This document shows positions 1 to 10,796 of a stretch of 64,000 bases of DNA, one piece after another; positions within the stretch are counted from its first letter, which is position 1, and every line of letters begins with the position of its first letter. The notes under the pieces were generated by a model. The model saw only the letters and a program-made list of their open reading frames with translations, was not told the origin of the DNA and ran no database searches. Made by a program: the position numbers and the translations under genes. Source of the DNA: Tilletia caries (Eukaryota; Basidiomycota; Exobasidiomycetes; Tilletiales; Tilletiaceae); the NCBI GenBank assembly GCA_032718865.1, contig JALUTQ010000007.1, positions 682,001 to 746,000 of the forward strand. The letters are read 5' to 3'.

Positions 1-2789
1 TCCGCGACAGTCAAAGCCTTCATGGCCGCGGACCTGCCGCACGAGCTCATCGAGCTCCTCGAGAAGATCGTCCTGGAGCCCTCATCGTTCAGCGACAACC
101 GGAGTCTGCAGAACCTCCTCCTCCTCACGGCGGTCCGGACGGACAAGGGTAAAGTGATGAACTACATCGACCGCCTCTCCGCATACGACGTCGACGAGAT
201 TGCGAAGATCGCGATCGAGCACGGGCTTTATGAGGAGGCCTTCCGGATCTACACCAAAGCGGAGCAGCACATCGACGGCATGAACGTCCTCGTCGAGCAC
301 GTCGTCTCGATCGACCGCGGCGTCCAATACGCGAACAAGCTGAACCTGCCCGAGGTGTGGAGTCGGTTGGGCAAGGCGCAGCTGGATGGTCTGAGGGTTA
401 AGGATGCGATTGAGAGTTATATTAAGGCGGAGGATCCGAGCAATTATGCGGAGGTCATTGAGATTGCGGAACATGCGGGACGGGAGGAGGAGCTGATTCG
501 GTACCTGCAGATGGCGAGGAAGAAGGCTCGTGAGCCGCAAATTGACACTTCGTTGGCTGTGAGTTGGGGGTAGCTTCGTTCCCTTTTTGGTTAATTGCGC
601 TTTTCGTGAACTGACAGCTTGTCTAACCCTCCCCGTCTTCAGTTCTGCTTGGCCAAGGCCAACCGGATCTCCGACATGGAGGAGTTCTTGAGCAGTGAGT
701 AGTCCCCCCCCCCCAGCGTAACAGGAAAGTTGGCTGCGTTCCCGTGTTGATTGATTCGTTCTATTCCGCAGTGACAAACGTGGCCGACATCCTCAGCGTC
801 GGTGAGAAGTGCTTCAACGACGAGCTGTACGAGGCCGCCAAAGTCCTATTCAGCAGCATCTCCAACTACGCCCGCCTCGCGACGACCTTCCTCTACCTGA
901 ACCAATGGGACGAAGCCGTCTCCGCGGCCCGCAAAGCAGGCAACACCTCCGTCTGGCGCCAAGTCCTCAAAGCGACCCTGAGCCGTCGCGAGTTCAAGTT
1001 GGCGGAGGTGGCGGGTCTGGCGATCGTGCCGCAGGCTGAGCTGTTGGACGATGTTGTTAAGGATTATCATCGGGCGGGGGCGTTTGATGAGCTTGTTGCG
1101 CTTTTGGAGAATTCGTTGGGGATGGAACGGGCGCATAAGGCGCTGTTTACGCAGACTGCGATTGCGATCTCGATGTTCCGCGTGAGTGCTTTTCTTTTCC
1201 CGAGTCTCCCCGGACTGTCTGCTACTGTTTGGCGTTCGGATTGAGAACTGACAGCCGTGGTTTCTCTGTTCTTTTTCCGCAACAGCCCAAGAGTCTTATG
1301 GAGTGGCTCCGCACCTACTGGGGCCGCTGCTCGCTTCCTGCCGTCATCAAGGTGACGCGCGAAGCGCACCAGTGGGACGCGACCATCTTCTGTCTGATGA
1401 AGGATGCCGAGATTGACTCGGCGGCATTGACGATGCTTGAGCACGCCTCGGACGCTTTCAACCATGATATCATGCTTGAAATCTTGCCTAAGATCTCGAA
1501 CACGGAGATTTTGTACCGCGCTGCTTCCTTCTGTGAGTGCCCCCCCCAAATTCTCCTTCCCTTCCATTTGGTCAGTCCCTTCAGACACTGACTCTTTCTT
1601 CTGGAAACCATTTTTTGTCGTGTGAACAGACCTGGAACAACACCCCCTTCTGCTGAACGACCTCCTCGCGCACATCAACCAGCGCGTCCAAACCGACCGA
1701 ATCGTGCGCCTCTTCCGCAAGTCGGACAACCTGCCCCTGATCCGGAGCTGGCTGTCATCGGTGTATGCGGAGAAGGACCACCCGGAGGTGACGGATGCGT
1801 ACTTCAGTCTGCTGCGCGAGGAGGAGGAGCCTGCGCTGTTGCGGAGTGCTATTACCTCGGTTACGAACTTTGATCAGATGACGCTGGCGAGTGAGCTGCA
1901 AAGACATCCTTTGCTTGCGTTCCGGTACGTTATTTGTGGCTTCGCACTTGTGCAAAGTGAAGGCGGAGGGAACATATTTCATAACTGACTTTTTCTTTTC
2001 TCTTCGCCGTTCGTTCGTGCGTACAGACGCATCTCGGCCGAGTTGTACAAGCGGGCAGGGCAGCATACTAAGGCGATTGAGGTGGCCAAGGAGGACCGGC
2101 TGTTCCGGGAGGTCATTGAGATTGCTGGCGACTCCAACGACGTTGAAAGTGAGTGTTGACCTACGACCGTCAGCGCGAAGAGCAGTGTTTTGATCATCTA
2201 TCTTCCCCCCTGGATTCAACCTTGTGCAGTCGCGCACGAGGTACTGGACTACTTCGTGAAGACAGGCATGAAGGAGCAGTTCACAGCGCTCCTCTACGGC
2301 TGCTACCACCTGCTCGAGGAGGACGTCATCATCGAGACGGCATGGCGGTCTGGGCTCAACGACTTCGCACAGCCTTACTTCATCCAAAAGGCGCATGACC
2401 GACGGCGCTTTGAGCGGGAGACGTTTGAACAGCTCAAGAAGCTTGCGGAGCGGAAGGCGGAGGTTGATGGTGAGTGGACTTTTGACCATCTTTATGGCTT
2501 CTTTTCCGTTGAATCAGGGGCCTGAGTGAGTGCTGACATTCTTCGCACTCCAATCAATCTTTGCAGAGGCAAACGATGCTCCTATCATCGGGCCTGGTGG
2601 AATGGGCCCCAAGATGATCACAGCAGCGCCAACTGGGTACGTGTACTTCTGACTTTCTTTTTAGCTCGCGATCTGCGACTTTGACTGACCTTTACTTCGC
2701 CTTCCGCACTGTGCAGCTTTGGATATGGAGGCATGAACGGTGGCGGAATGCAACCACAAGCGACAGGATACATGTCTGGCATGTTCTGA
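1..2789 (+). CDS. CHC1: Clathrin heavy chain, C-terminal portion (5' truncated by window edge)
   Basis: This is the heavy chain of the clathrin triskelion, which coats vesicles in endocytosis and Golgi-endosome traffic. About 688 residues are visible of a protein that is usually near 1,680, so the N-terminal beta-propeller and much of the leg lie upstream. The reading frame is open from base 1. I see nine exons: 1-558, 643-694, 772-1181, 1286-1532, 1630-1924, 2027-2148, 2230-2469, 2567-2636 and 2717-2789. All junctions are GT-AG and keep frame. Family landmarks include HELIELLEKIVLEP near the start, the alpha-helical CHC repeats (for example KAIEVAKEDRLFREVIEIAG) and the short Gly/Met-rich trimer tail ending in GYMSGMF. 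Identification is secure. The gene runs toward the NAA40-like gene, which is on the opposite strand. Confidence 0.96.
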
Positions 2790-3261
2790 GGGGAGGCCTT
2801 TCACCACCTTCCTTTATCCCACTTGAGGCGCGTTTCACCCCCATCCGTCTGTACCATACTCAAATGACCCCCAGCAGCAGGCGCGCGGCATGTTCCCCCA
2901 TCCCCTTCCATTCTTTCATGCCTGGACCTACACCAAAAGAGACTTGAATATGAATGATTGTCAACGTTTTCAGAACTGGGACTGGGTTGCGCAGTGCGTG
3001 GTCAAGGCCTGTGATTGATTGTGGCGAATGCTGAAGAGGACGGTCGTAGACGAATGACAAGATCTGCCTGCGTGCGTCGGCAGCTTGCGGGTTCCGATGC
3101 CGACATCGCGAATTACTCGATGGAAGGACCGGAGACTCCTCTCAGAAGCTCCTAAAGGGGACTTGTGTTGCGCAAGAAAAGACAAACACAGTCGATGCTT
3201 GCTCCCCAAACCGACCGAGGTAGGAATGTAACGCGGAGAATTCGCATCTGTGATCAAGTCA
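2790..3261. other. Convergent 3' intergenic region
   Basis: This is the 3' flank shared by the clathrin gene (+) and the NAA40-like gene (-). I see no coding exon or repeat in it. Confidence 0.6.
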
Positions 3262-4439
3262 TCAGGAAGGGTTATAGATATTCTTGCTCATGATCCGATA
3301 ATCTGGGATGATTTCCTCTTCGGCGTCGTCCTCTTCGTCCGAATCTTCGTCTTCAGAAGAAGGCGATATGAAGTCAATGCCGTACCTACAGGATCTCGAT
3401 ATTGGAAACGTCAGCGCTTTCAGCAACGTGGGAGCACGTTGATCGAAGCCACAAACTCACCCTTGCGCCTCGTAAAAGCTTCGTGCTGCCGAGTTGAAGC
3501 TGAAGCAGGTCAACATGACTTTGCGCATCTTGGCCGCTCGAGCAAATTGCTCAAGGACCCCCATCAATATCTTCCCGAGTCCGCAGCCCTGGGCTTCAGG
3601 TGCAATTTGAAGTTCGTAGCTGTGAAGAGAACATGCGATGAAGGAAAGTTAAGAAGAGCAATCCTCTGTGATTCCACTGAGATAGCGCAGGCACTCACCA
3701 GTAAGCAACTTCTACTTCGTCCTGTCCTATCCTTGCAGTAGGATCTTCCGGGTCGCAGTCCTCTTTGTCAAATCGGAAAAGGACGAACCCAGCGAGCCTG
3801 GGCACACCTTGACCGCCTTGAGTGGGCGTTTCAAAGGCGAGGATGAGACGAGAAGTTGGGTGAACGATATCTTGCAGCTTCTCCTCGTCGTTCCATTCGA
3901 TGCTTTTCGACCGGTCGTACCTGTACAGAACGTCCGATCAGCACGACCTCCCAAACTTGAAACGCGCGGAAATAGCTCGCTCACATCTCCTTCATGTTGC
4001 TGCGTAGCAGGACTAAGACCTTCTCATTGAGCTCATTCTCCAATGCGGAAGTGTGGAAGGTGTTTCCGAGGGTACTGAGGATGAAATGGGTGTCAAAAAT
4101 AGACGTGGAGGGAGTGTGAGCGATCCATGATTCACTCACAAAGCCTTCCCTTTCTTCGTGGCGAATGAAATTCCATGCTCGCCAGTGGACGGTTCCAATC
4201 CGCCCTCTTGCAACGCAGAAAACGCCAACTTGCTCAGATCTTGGTCTGTGAGCTATGCAATAGGTAGACATCACGTTCAGTATTGGTCAGTCGTATGCTG
4301 AACATCCCTGGCTTACCGAATTGGCAGATGTCACTACACACGAAATAGCACGCAGCGAAGAACAGTGAGTGGAGGCATCCTCTAAAGCGCTGCTACTGAC
4401 CAGTAGCTCACCTGCTTTCCGCGCGGACATCCCTGCCAT
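3262..4439 (-). CDS. NAT4: NAA40/NatD-like N-alpha-acetyltransferase (histone H4/H2A N-terminus)
   Basis: The product belongs to the GNAT-fold NatD family, which acetylates the N-terminal serine of histones H4 and H2A (family knowledge). Reading the minus strand with seven exons (4439-4412, 4333-4317, 4252-4140, 4074-3985, 3920-3699, 3619-3461, 3385-3262) gives 250 aa, close to the family length. Landmarks are SNMKEMYDRSKSIEW before the core, LAGFVLFRFDKED, the YCYELQIAPE strand, the acetyl-CoA loop AQGCGLGKIL, and KVMLTCFSFNSAARSFYEAQG-like sequence leading to a short acidic tail. All introns have GT-AG ends. The first two coding exons are tiny (28 and 17 nt) and are the least certain part; the ATG of MAGMSARK was chosen because it joins in frame. 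Confidence 0.85.
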
Positions 4440-5600
4440 TATTCTTGCTCCGTGTTCCCTACAGCCACAAGTTCCTCTCAAGACTGAGGTTGTGGTTGTC
4501 CACATCTCTTCTGCAACAAACAAAAAAGGTGTCAACCACAGCAGATTACGTAAGGTGAGACAGTGGCCATGATTCAGAACGTGATTGTAGTCCTCCTCGT
4601 CAACGTCCATACCCTGCCGAGTTGGAAGCCCAATCCCTTTCGTTCTCCAATGCTCCGACCTGCTTACCATTCCAGCGCTCTGGTCATTATGATGTCTAGC
4701 GCAGGTGCTGACTTGCAATGGATTCAGGGTACAGGTTTCGCCTTTTGATGCTGATACCTCGCATTCACTTCATCTTCTCTCCCCAGCTCTTCTTCTTCGT
4801 CCCCTTTTTACTTCTCTCACGCAGCTCTTCGTCCACCCTTTCTTTGTCCACCCGCTGCACAAACCAGCTACAGCAGGCACTGTATCATCCTCAACATTTC
4901 AGGCACCTTCTAGCTTTTTGGGGTTGGATTTGACCTCATGCAGACTGTCGCTACGGCTCGCACCAATGTTTCCAGCGGGATCTGCAACACCTGCGCCCAT
5001 CGTCCGAGCGTGCACTGCGGACACGGATACATACGCAAGTTTTGGCCGTTGGCGAGCTACTCCTTCATCGGGGAGCTCAGGCAGACGACAGCCTACTTGC
5101 GCTAGCGCGGCGCGCAGCTCGTTTGGCGGACTTCCTCAGGTCTATGTACGTATCCTCGGCAACAACGAATGAGGGATACGGACAACACCTTTCGAAGAGC
5201 TTCTGCCTGCAAGGAAACGTTCTAGCAAAACTGGGAAAGTGCGGGACGGGTGTTTCGATCGCGCATCATGAGGTATGTATGTAGCGGCTGTTCAGGAACA
5301 TTCCCCCAAATTTTTCGAGGTCATCTTCGGTCAACTTGGGGTCACGGCCAACGATTCATCGGTATGAAGGCTGAAATGAGACGGTACGATACCAGGCGTT
5401 CGAATACCGTGACCGATCGACGGGCATTTTTTTTTCTTCTCTCAAGTTTGGACTTGGACAGTCGGATGCGTATATAAAGGGCGGTACGAATGGACATCCT
5501 CTCTGTCTCCCTCTGCACCCTCTCCCTCTGATCTCTCACAGTCTCAAGCTCACGCACTCAAACACCTCATATCCTCATACCTCCGCTCCACCCCGTCGTA
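4440..5600. other. Intergenic region upstream of cutinase 1
   Basis: This 1.16-kb stretch holds the 5' flank of the NAA40-like gene and the promoter and leader of cutinase 1. A pyrimidine-rich tract lies at about 4760-4920. A 55-codon ATG frame at 4938-5105 is open, but I recognise no domain in it and do not call it a gene. Confidence 0.5.
5471..5479 (+). promoter_or_regulatory. TATA box of cutinase 1
   Basis: The sequence TATATAAAG lies 130 bp upstream of the cutinase 1 ATG and is followed by a pyrimidine-rich leader. The other three cutinase-family genes also have a TATA-like box 110-146 bp upstream, which supports the call. Confidence 0.65.
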
Positions 5601-6290
5601 ATGTTCATCATCCAACTTCTCAGCATCCTAGCGGTGTTCAGCGCCGTGCAGGTCCACCTCGCTGATGCTGCACCAACCTGCCACGACTACGTCATTTTCA
5701 GCACTCGCGGCACGGACGAACCACAGGGTCCTTCCATGCGATTCGGTCCCATGATCAAACACGTCCTCAGCACCGTGCCCGGCGGCGCCGAAGTAGACAC
5801 TGTCTACCCTGCCCTTTACGACGGAGACAGCCCCTTCCTCGGCGAGATGACACTTCGGAGGAACATCAAAAACGCCCTGAAGGCATGCCCCAACCAAAAG
5901 ATCGCTATACTCGGCTACTCTCAGGGCGCATACGCAACGAGCCTTGCCCTCCAGCACTGGAACGAGACCAGCAACCCAGTATTCGAAGCCACCAAGGCCA
6001 TTGTGTTCCTCGGAAACCCAGTCCACACGCCTGGTCGCGACGGGAACGTCGACCCATCCGGCGGGAAGGCGACATTCCGCTCTCAAGGCAAGATCCTCAG
6101 TCCTCTGACCCCCGGGCTGCCCGAATCTTTTTACACGAGCGGCAAGGTTCTCGATGTCTGCATTCCGGGAGACTTCGTGTGCGATTCTCAAAGCCCTTTC
6201 CAGAACGTTCACGGGACCTACGGATTCGTGGACAGCATCCAGAAGATGGGTGGGGACTTCCTTGTTCAACATCTCAGCGGAAAGGCGTGA
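5601..6290 (+). CDS. Secreted cutinase-family serine esterase (cutinase 1, catalytic triad intact)
   Basis: This single-exon gene encodes 229 aa. An N-terminal signal peptide (about residues 1-23, ending LADAA) indicates secretion. The body is the cutinase alpha/beta-hydrolase fold, which hydrolyses cutin or other esters outside the cell. The nucleophile lies in GYSQG (Ser107), with Asp191 in the disulfide loop CIPGDFVC and His204 in NVHGTYG. The oxyanion Gln108 is present. Cysteines at positions 27 and 96 match the family's first disulfide. An N-glycosylation motif, NETS, is visible near residue 121. It is the first of four paralogues and is convergent with cutinase 2. Acetylxylan esterase, which shares the family, is an alternative activity. 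Confidence 0.92.
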   Translation: MFIIQLLSILAVFSAVQVHLADAAPTCHDYVIFSTRGTDEPQGPSMRFGPMIKHVLSTVPGGAEVDTVYPALYDGDSPFLGEMTLRRNIKNALKACPNQKIAILGYSQGAYATSLALQHWNETSNPVFEATKAIVFLGNPVHTPGRDGNVDPSGGKATFRSQGKILSPLTPGLPESFYTSGKVLDVCIPGDFVCDSQSPFQNVHGTYGFVDSIQKMGGDFLVQHLSGKA

Positions 6291-6724
6291 GCTGTTCTTC
6301 AGTTTGTGCCCCCTTCCCTCTTCCCTTCATTCGACACTCCTCCCAATCGTTCTCCCCTCCGTCCTTCAATCTTTTTCCTTCCCCCTTCTCCGTCGTTGCT
6401 ATCACTCTCATTTTGCTGTCGTTTCCGGCTTGCGCTCCTTCTTTCGAATCACATTCATTCTAGACGCTGGTCGTCTTGTCTTTACCACAGTACTTCCCGT
6501 TTCCCTCCGAACCCAAGTATTCGCCTTGACAGACACGTTCGCCGCTCGCACGGTGTGAACAATCGATATTGGCCTCCTTAAGCCTTAAGGCTCAGAGCAT
6601 GCATGTATGAAATGTGGCTGCCATAGAATGTTATTAGGGGAAGATAGAGGGAAAGGGGATGAAGACACAATGTCCAGGATAGTGCAATGGTCATCGAAAG
6701 CAGGAAATATGGTTCCTATCCAGC
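6291..6724. other. Convergent 3' region between cutinases 1 and 2
   Basis: Pyrimidine-rich 3' flanks of two convergent genes. I see no coding sequence or repeat. Confidence 0.6.
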
Positions 6725-7417
6725 TCAGTGACTCAGCTTGCCAGTGAGGAACGTCGCACCCAGCGACTGGACCGAGTCGGTCTGACCGTACAGACTATGG
6801 GCCGTGAGATCAGACGCCGAGAAGTCGCAGTAGGGGTCGCCAGTAAAGCAGATATCGAGAATTGAATCCGCAAAGTTGTTCAAAGGAGGTGGGTTGTCGG
6901 TCATCGAGGGTCCTTTGGCTCCTGCCGTCGTGCTGCCCCCGTTTTCGTCGACGTTGCCCTTTCTGTTAGGGGTGTGCATGAGGTTGCCGGCCATCACGAC
7001 AGCCTTGAGTCCGCCGCCTGAAGTGAAGTACCGAGCTCCAGCGAGTGAGGTGAGGATGGCGCCCTGGCCATATCCGAGGAGGGCAAACTCTAGGTGCGGG
7101 CAGCTCTTGAGTGCGTTGTCGAGGTACGCTTCGAGCCAGATGAGACCCTGATGAGCACCATTGACGGATGGATCGGCCGGATAGACGATGTCGACCTCGT
7201 CCCCATCGGGAATCGTAGCCAAGGTCTTCTTGATCATCCCCTCGAATGCGGAGGAGGGACCTTGAGGTTCGCTCTGGTCGCGAGCGGTGAAGAGTATGTA
7301 GCGCTTGCATGGCGAACTGGGGTGATTGTCGGGACGGGGCATTCCGTTGACGACCTGTGCAGTCAAGATCAGGCCAGCAGCGGCGAGAATGGGGAGGAGG
7401 AAGAGTTGCTTGAGCAT
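6725..7417 (-). CDS. Secreted cutinase-like protein lacking the nucleophilic serine (cutinase 2)
   Basis: This single-exon gene encodes 230 aa with a signal peptide (about residues 1-25, ending VVNG). The fold signature follows cutinases 1 and 3 over the whole length: RDQSEPQGPS, DIVYPADPS, the GNxMHTPNRKGNVDENGG block and the CFTGDPYC disulfide loop. The acid Asp194 and His207 (AHSLYG) are kept. However, the nucleophile elbow reads GYGQG, so the serine is replaced by Gly117. The codon is GGC, one base from the serine codon AGC. The protein should therefore not act as a normal serine esterase (inference). It may bind ligand, be newly dead, or reflect a variant or base-call error. It shares an 851-bp upstream region with cutinase 3. 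Confidence 0.88.
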   Translation of the reverse strand: MLKQLFLLPILAAAGLILTAQVVNGMPRPDNHPSSPCKRYILFTARDQSEPQGPSSAFEGMIKKTLATIPDGDEVDIVYPADPSVNGAHQGLIWLEAYLDNALKSCPHLEFALLGYGQGAILTSLAGARYFTSGGGLKAVVMAGNLMHTPNRKGNVDENGGSTTAGAKGPSMTDNPPPLNNFADSILDICFTGDPYCDFSASDLTAHSLYGQTDSVQSLGATFLTGKLSH

Positions 7418-8268
7418 CGTCGGAGAAGGTATGGAGTGGATTTGGAGACAGGGACTGTGAAGAAAGTTCTGAGGATGATTTGGGGACGGGGATCAGAAGA
7501 GAGCTCGATGAGTGAGGAAAGGGTGATGAATGGACAATCAACAGTCAGCAGTGAGCGAGCTTATAACGTCGTGACTCTCGCTCAGATGCCCGAGAGTCAG
7601 AAGAGAAGATCGAAAAAAGAGACAGAGCGTCAGCGTGAACCATCTCATGTAGTGGATGAACATGTGATGCGTGATGGTTTGGCGCAACCGTGCAACGTGC
7701 AACCCTCCGGAAGGAAACCACGAACGTTGCGCGACTCATCCAAGTCGAACCCTAAAGGCTGGGAAATAGCATCGTCTCGCAGGCGTGCTGCCGCTGAAGC
7801 GCCAGGAAAAGGCCTTCGTCCTTGACGTCTGTGAGGCTGGAGGTTGAAGGTGCTGACTGTAGACGAGTTGCTGAGGCGCTGAGGCGTCGTGAGGCGTACC
7901 AACTCATCGTGGTCGGTCCCGACTCCCGGGCGCTACGAAAACGATCACCAACTCACCATACTATTACGTTCCTTCAGTCCGCTGGAATGGTGCGGCTTTA
8001 CTTTCCTCCGGCTACTGAGACGGTATGTACGGATGAAGTATGTATGAGCCTCAGCAGCAAGGCATCTCCCCGGTACAAGCCCTCACCAGAGACAGTTCTC
8101 CTTTCCGGACTCTCGGCGCTGTCTTGAAAGTAGAGGGTGACGCAGGTGACTGGTACATGTATAAGTGGCTGACGCTCTCTTCATTCACAGGCCACGACCT
8201 CACCAGCTTTCCTTCCCCCATTCCCACTTCTTCCTACAGATCTGCACCTCCTCCAAACACACTGCACC
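7418..8268. promoter_or_regulatory. Divergent promoter region of cutinases 2 and 3
   Basis: The region lies between two divergent cutinase genes. On the minus strand a TTATAA box (7561-7566) lies about 145 bp from the cutinase 2 start. On the plus strand GTATAAG (about 8159-8165) lies about 110 bp from the cutinase 3 start. I see no coding exon. Shared upstream elements could co-regulate both genes, but I cannot name a factor. Confidence 0.55.
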
Positions 8269-8967
8269 ATGAAGCTTGTTTCCATGCTCCTCCTCGCTGT
8301 GAGCTCGACCGCTCTTCTGTCCGGCATGTCCTATGCGCAGGACGTCAAGGACTCCGCCACCGACTGCAAGGCATACGTACTCATCAGCGCTCGAGGCATT
8401 CGCGAGCCACAAGGACCTTCGATTGCGTTCACCGGCATGATCCAGCAGACCCTTGCCGCCCTCCCCGGTGGGGTCGAAGTCGACACGGTCTACCCGGCCG
8501 ACCCTTCCGTCTCCGGTACCTCCGTCGGTGTCGCCTTCGTTTCCCAATTCATCATGAACGGACTGAAGCAGTGCAAGGACCAGAAGTACGCCCTCCTGGG
8601 CTACTCGCAAGGTGCCCTGCTCGAGTCCGTGGCTGCTGCGTTGCTGCTCCACTCCCCCGAGGCATACGCAGCCATCAAGGCCATCGTCTTCGCCGGCAAC
8701 CCGCTCCACGTGCCGAACCGTCAGGGAAACGTCGACGAGAGCGGCGGTTCAAGCAACGCAGATGTGCCCGGCGAGTCCGTGGAGGACAACCCGGATCTTT
8801 TCAACAAGTACGCCGAAGCTGGCAAGGTGCTCGATATTTGCTTTGCGGGAGATCCCATCTGCGACGCGCACGGACAGGGAGGTCTGGCCACTCATCAGAA
8901 GTACGGGACTACGCCTTCGGTCCAGGACATCGGTGCCAAATTCCTCATCTCTGCTCTCCGCAACTGA
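8269..8967 (+). CDS. Secreted cutinase-family serine esterase (cutinase 3, catalytic triad intact)
   Basis: This single-exon gene encodes 232 aa with a signal peptide (about residues 1-23, ending SYAQ). The cutinase-fold triad is Ser113 in GYSQG, Asp195 in CFAGDPIC and His209 in ATHQKYG. The oxyanion Gln114 and the paired cysteines are present. Sequence blocks such as VDTVYPADPS and GNPLHVPNRQGNVDESGG are shared with its neighbours, so the four genes are tandem paralogues. The 20-kb transposon begins 13 bp after the stop codon, so the original 3' UTR and terminator now lie beyond 28,981. Transcripts probably end inside the transposon (inference). Confidence 0.92.
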   Translation: MKLVSMLLLAVSSTALLSGMSYAQDVKDSATDCKAYVLISARGIREPQGPSIAFTGMIQQTLAALPGGVEVDTVYPADPSVSGTSVGVAFVSQFIMNGLKQCKDQKYALLGYSQGALLESVAAALLLHSPEAYAAIKAIVFAGNPLHVPNRQGNVDESGGSSNADVPGESVEDNPDLFNKYAEAGKVLDICFAGDPICDAHGQGGLATHQKYGTTPSVQDIGAKFLISALRN

Positions 8968-8971
8968 GGGA

Positions 8972-8979
8972 CCTGTGCT
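8972..8979. repeat. Left copy of 8-bp target-site duplication
   Basis: CCTGTGCT directly precedes the terminal repeat of the 20-kb element. The same eight bases directly follow its other end at 28981-28988. Confidence 0.92.
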
Positions 8980-8991
8980 CAGTGCTCCGCA
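8980..8991 (+). repeat. Left terminal inverted repeat of the 20-kb element
   Basis: CAGTGCTCCGCA is the exact reverse complement of 28969-28980. The following 50 bp is rich in GCGGGC motifs, as is the other end. Confidence 0.9.
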
Positions 8992-9546
8992 GCGGGCCTC
9001 CAGGCGGGCTCCGGGCGGGCTTTTCCGGGCTTGACCCCTTTGGAGTCTGGCCCGCTAAGATCGCACCTATTTTGCACCAGGCCCGATGCCAACCAGGCGG
9101 GCCACCGGGCTTGATTACATAGCCAGGGAATGCTCATCTCCCACGTGTGAACGGCTTCGGAACGGCTATGCACGTGCCACCCAGCCCCAAAGGTTCCAGT
9201 ACATTCGATCACGTGCCATACCTCATATGAAGACAAACTTAGCGGGCCTACACTGCGGACAAATTCTAGCGTTAGAGTAACGCTAGCCGAAACTTCTCAG
9301 AGTGCTACGAGACCCCTGTAGGAGGTGGGCTCATGAGTTTTCCTGAGGGCTTAGAGCATAAATGGGAGCCACTAGGAGGATTCCCCTCTGAGGCCCTCCC
9401 GAGTGGTGGATCCAGAGGGACTCAGGAAGGTTGCTTACATAAGCCCCCATCCCAGAGGAGCTAAAATTGATTCTCAAAAAATAAAAATTCCGCATGCGGG
9501 AATGGATCACACGACTGGCCACCACACCCACTTCCACACATACATA

Positions 9547-10026
9547 CGAGGTGGAGGACGAAAGTCTTCGAATGATTTCTGAAATACTTAGTGTTTACAC
9601 TCAGAATCTTCAAACTTGGCTCTCAATTGAAGTCCACAACCAGTCAAACAACTTGTGAGCTGAAAGGTGGTAAGCATAGAACACACGAATAGGCACCTTT
9701 TTGCTCTTCAGAGCTGACTGCTTTTTGTCTGCGAATGGGTACGTGAGCAAAGTGTGAAAATCCGAGATTTTATTCAATTAGTAAATTATTAAGTGATTTC
9801 ATTTTGGCTCCTAACCCTATTGAGAGTCGTCTTTTTCCCAGACAGAAACCGGTCCGACAACTTAAGAACAAAAAGTTGCTCAAGTACACGCTGTATGATT
9901 TCCAGCTTTCCGCTCGCAAGTTGTTGTATTGGTTGTGGACTTCCTTTGAGAGCTCCGAAGGAGCGATTTGAGTGTAAACACTAAGTAAAATTGAGGTGCG
10001 TTCGAAGACTTTCGTCCTCCACCTCG
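9547..10026. mobile_element. 480-bp TA-flanked MITE
   Basis: The two ends form a perfect inverted repeat of 26 bp beginning CGAGGTGGAGGACGAAAG. A second inverted block, ACTTAGTGTTTACACTCA, lies just inside. TA dinucleotides flank both ends (9545-9546 and 10027-10028), which fits a Tc1/mariner-type target duplication. The interior is AT-richer than its surroundings and I recognise no protein in it. It is nested in the left arm of the 20-kb element. Confidence 0.8.
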
Positions 10027-10028
10027 TA

Positions 10029-10796
10029 CTACCACCTATACTATCAGCGTTTGATACAGAAATCACTCTATTTGTTACAATATATACCAAAACATATTTT
10101 TGTTGTCGACGATAAATGGCATTCTGTCGCGCTGAGCTGGTGCAGTGGATGAAGATTTGACGACGGCGCGCAACAGCACTCTTTTACTATGCACAGTTAT
10201 GAAGATATGAAATTTACTCCTAGCCACTCATGACCTTGAGACTCCAGTGTGACTCCTAGGCCTCGTTTCCCTAGGGCTCCGGGGCGTTTTTCTGTAGTCT
10301 TTCACAGGAGAAACGGGGGTCGCAATCCCGTTGCCAATATTGCGAATAGGTCTGGGTATTGGCCGGGATTGACTTTTGTAAATACCTAGAGGTATTGATA
10401 GCAGCTGTTGAGAAGGTATTGTGTAAATTTCAATCTATTTCTCGCTAAGTTGCCCCCGATCGCACCACCGAGGTGTTGGTTGGACATCAACTCCCTCAAT
10501 ACGCTCAATCTTCCCAAGTATCATCCCAACTCTCGCATTACCTCCAATCATGAAAGCAGGGTCATCCTCTATCCAACGCGGCGCGCATTCAACTGCCGCA
10601 ACACCCCTCTCAATACCTCGCGCGACATGATGGAGCGATGGGGCGGTTTTCGAGGCCGTCTCGACGCGCAAGGCGGGTGAGTTGTGACTCTCTTCTCCCT
10701 TCCTTCCCCCTCTCCTTTCAACCTTTCGCCTGTCCTCTCTTCTGACCCTCCTCGCTCTCCTATTTCCTCTTCCGGTTCGTATCTGTGCGTCTCGGC
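10029..10796. other. Left subterminal non-coding arm of the 20-kb element
   Basis: The region is AT-richer than host genes and contains repeated CAATACC/GGTATTG words. The same words recur in the right arm (about 28480-28740), as expected of transposase-binding subterminal repeats. A possible small upstream exon of the next gene (ATG at 10627) does not join in frame, so I leave it out. Confidence 0.5.

Noticed and set aside
4938..5105. 55-codon ATG frame upstream of cutinase 1
   Set aside because: It has Cys/His residues but no recognisable family and no splice or promoter support. I mention it only as an open frame.
8040..9122. 360-codon plus-strand frame overlapping cutinase 3 and the transposon end
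   Set aside because: It runs in the wrong frame through cutinase 3 and across the insertion boundary, and its composition is typical of a shadow frame.
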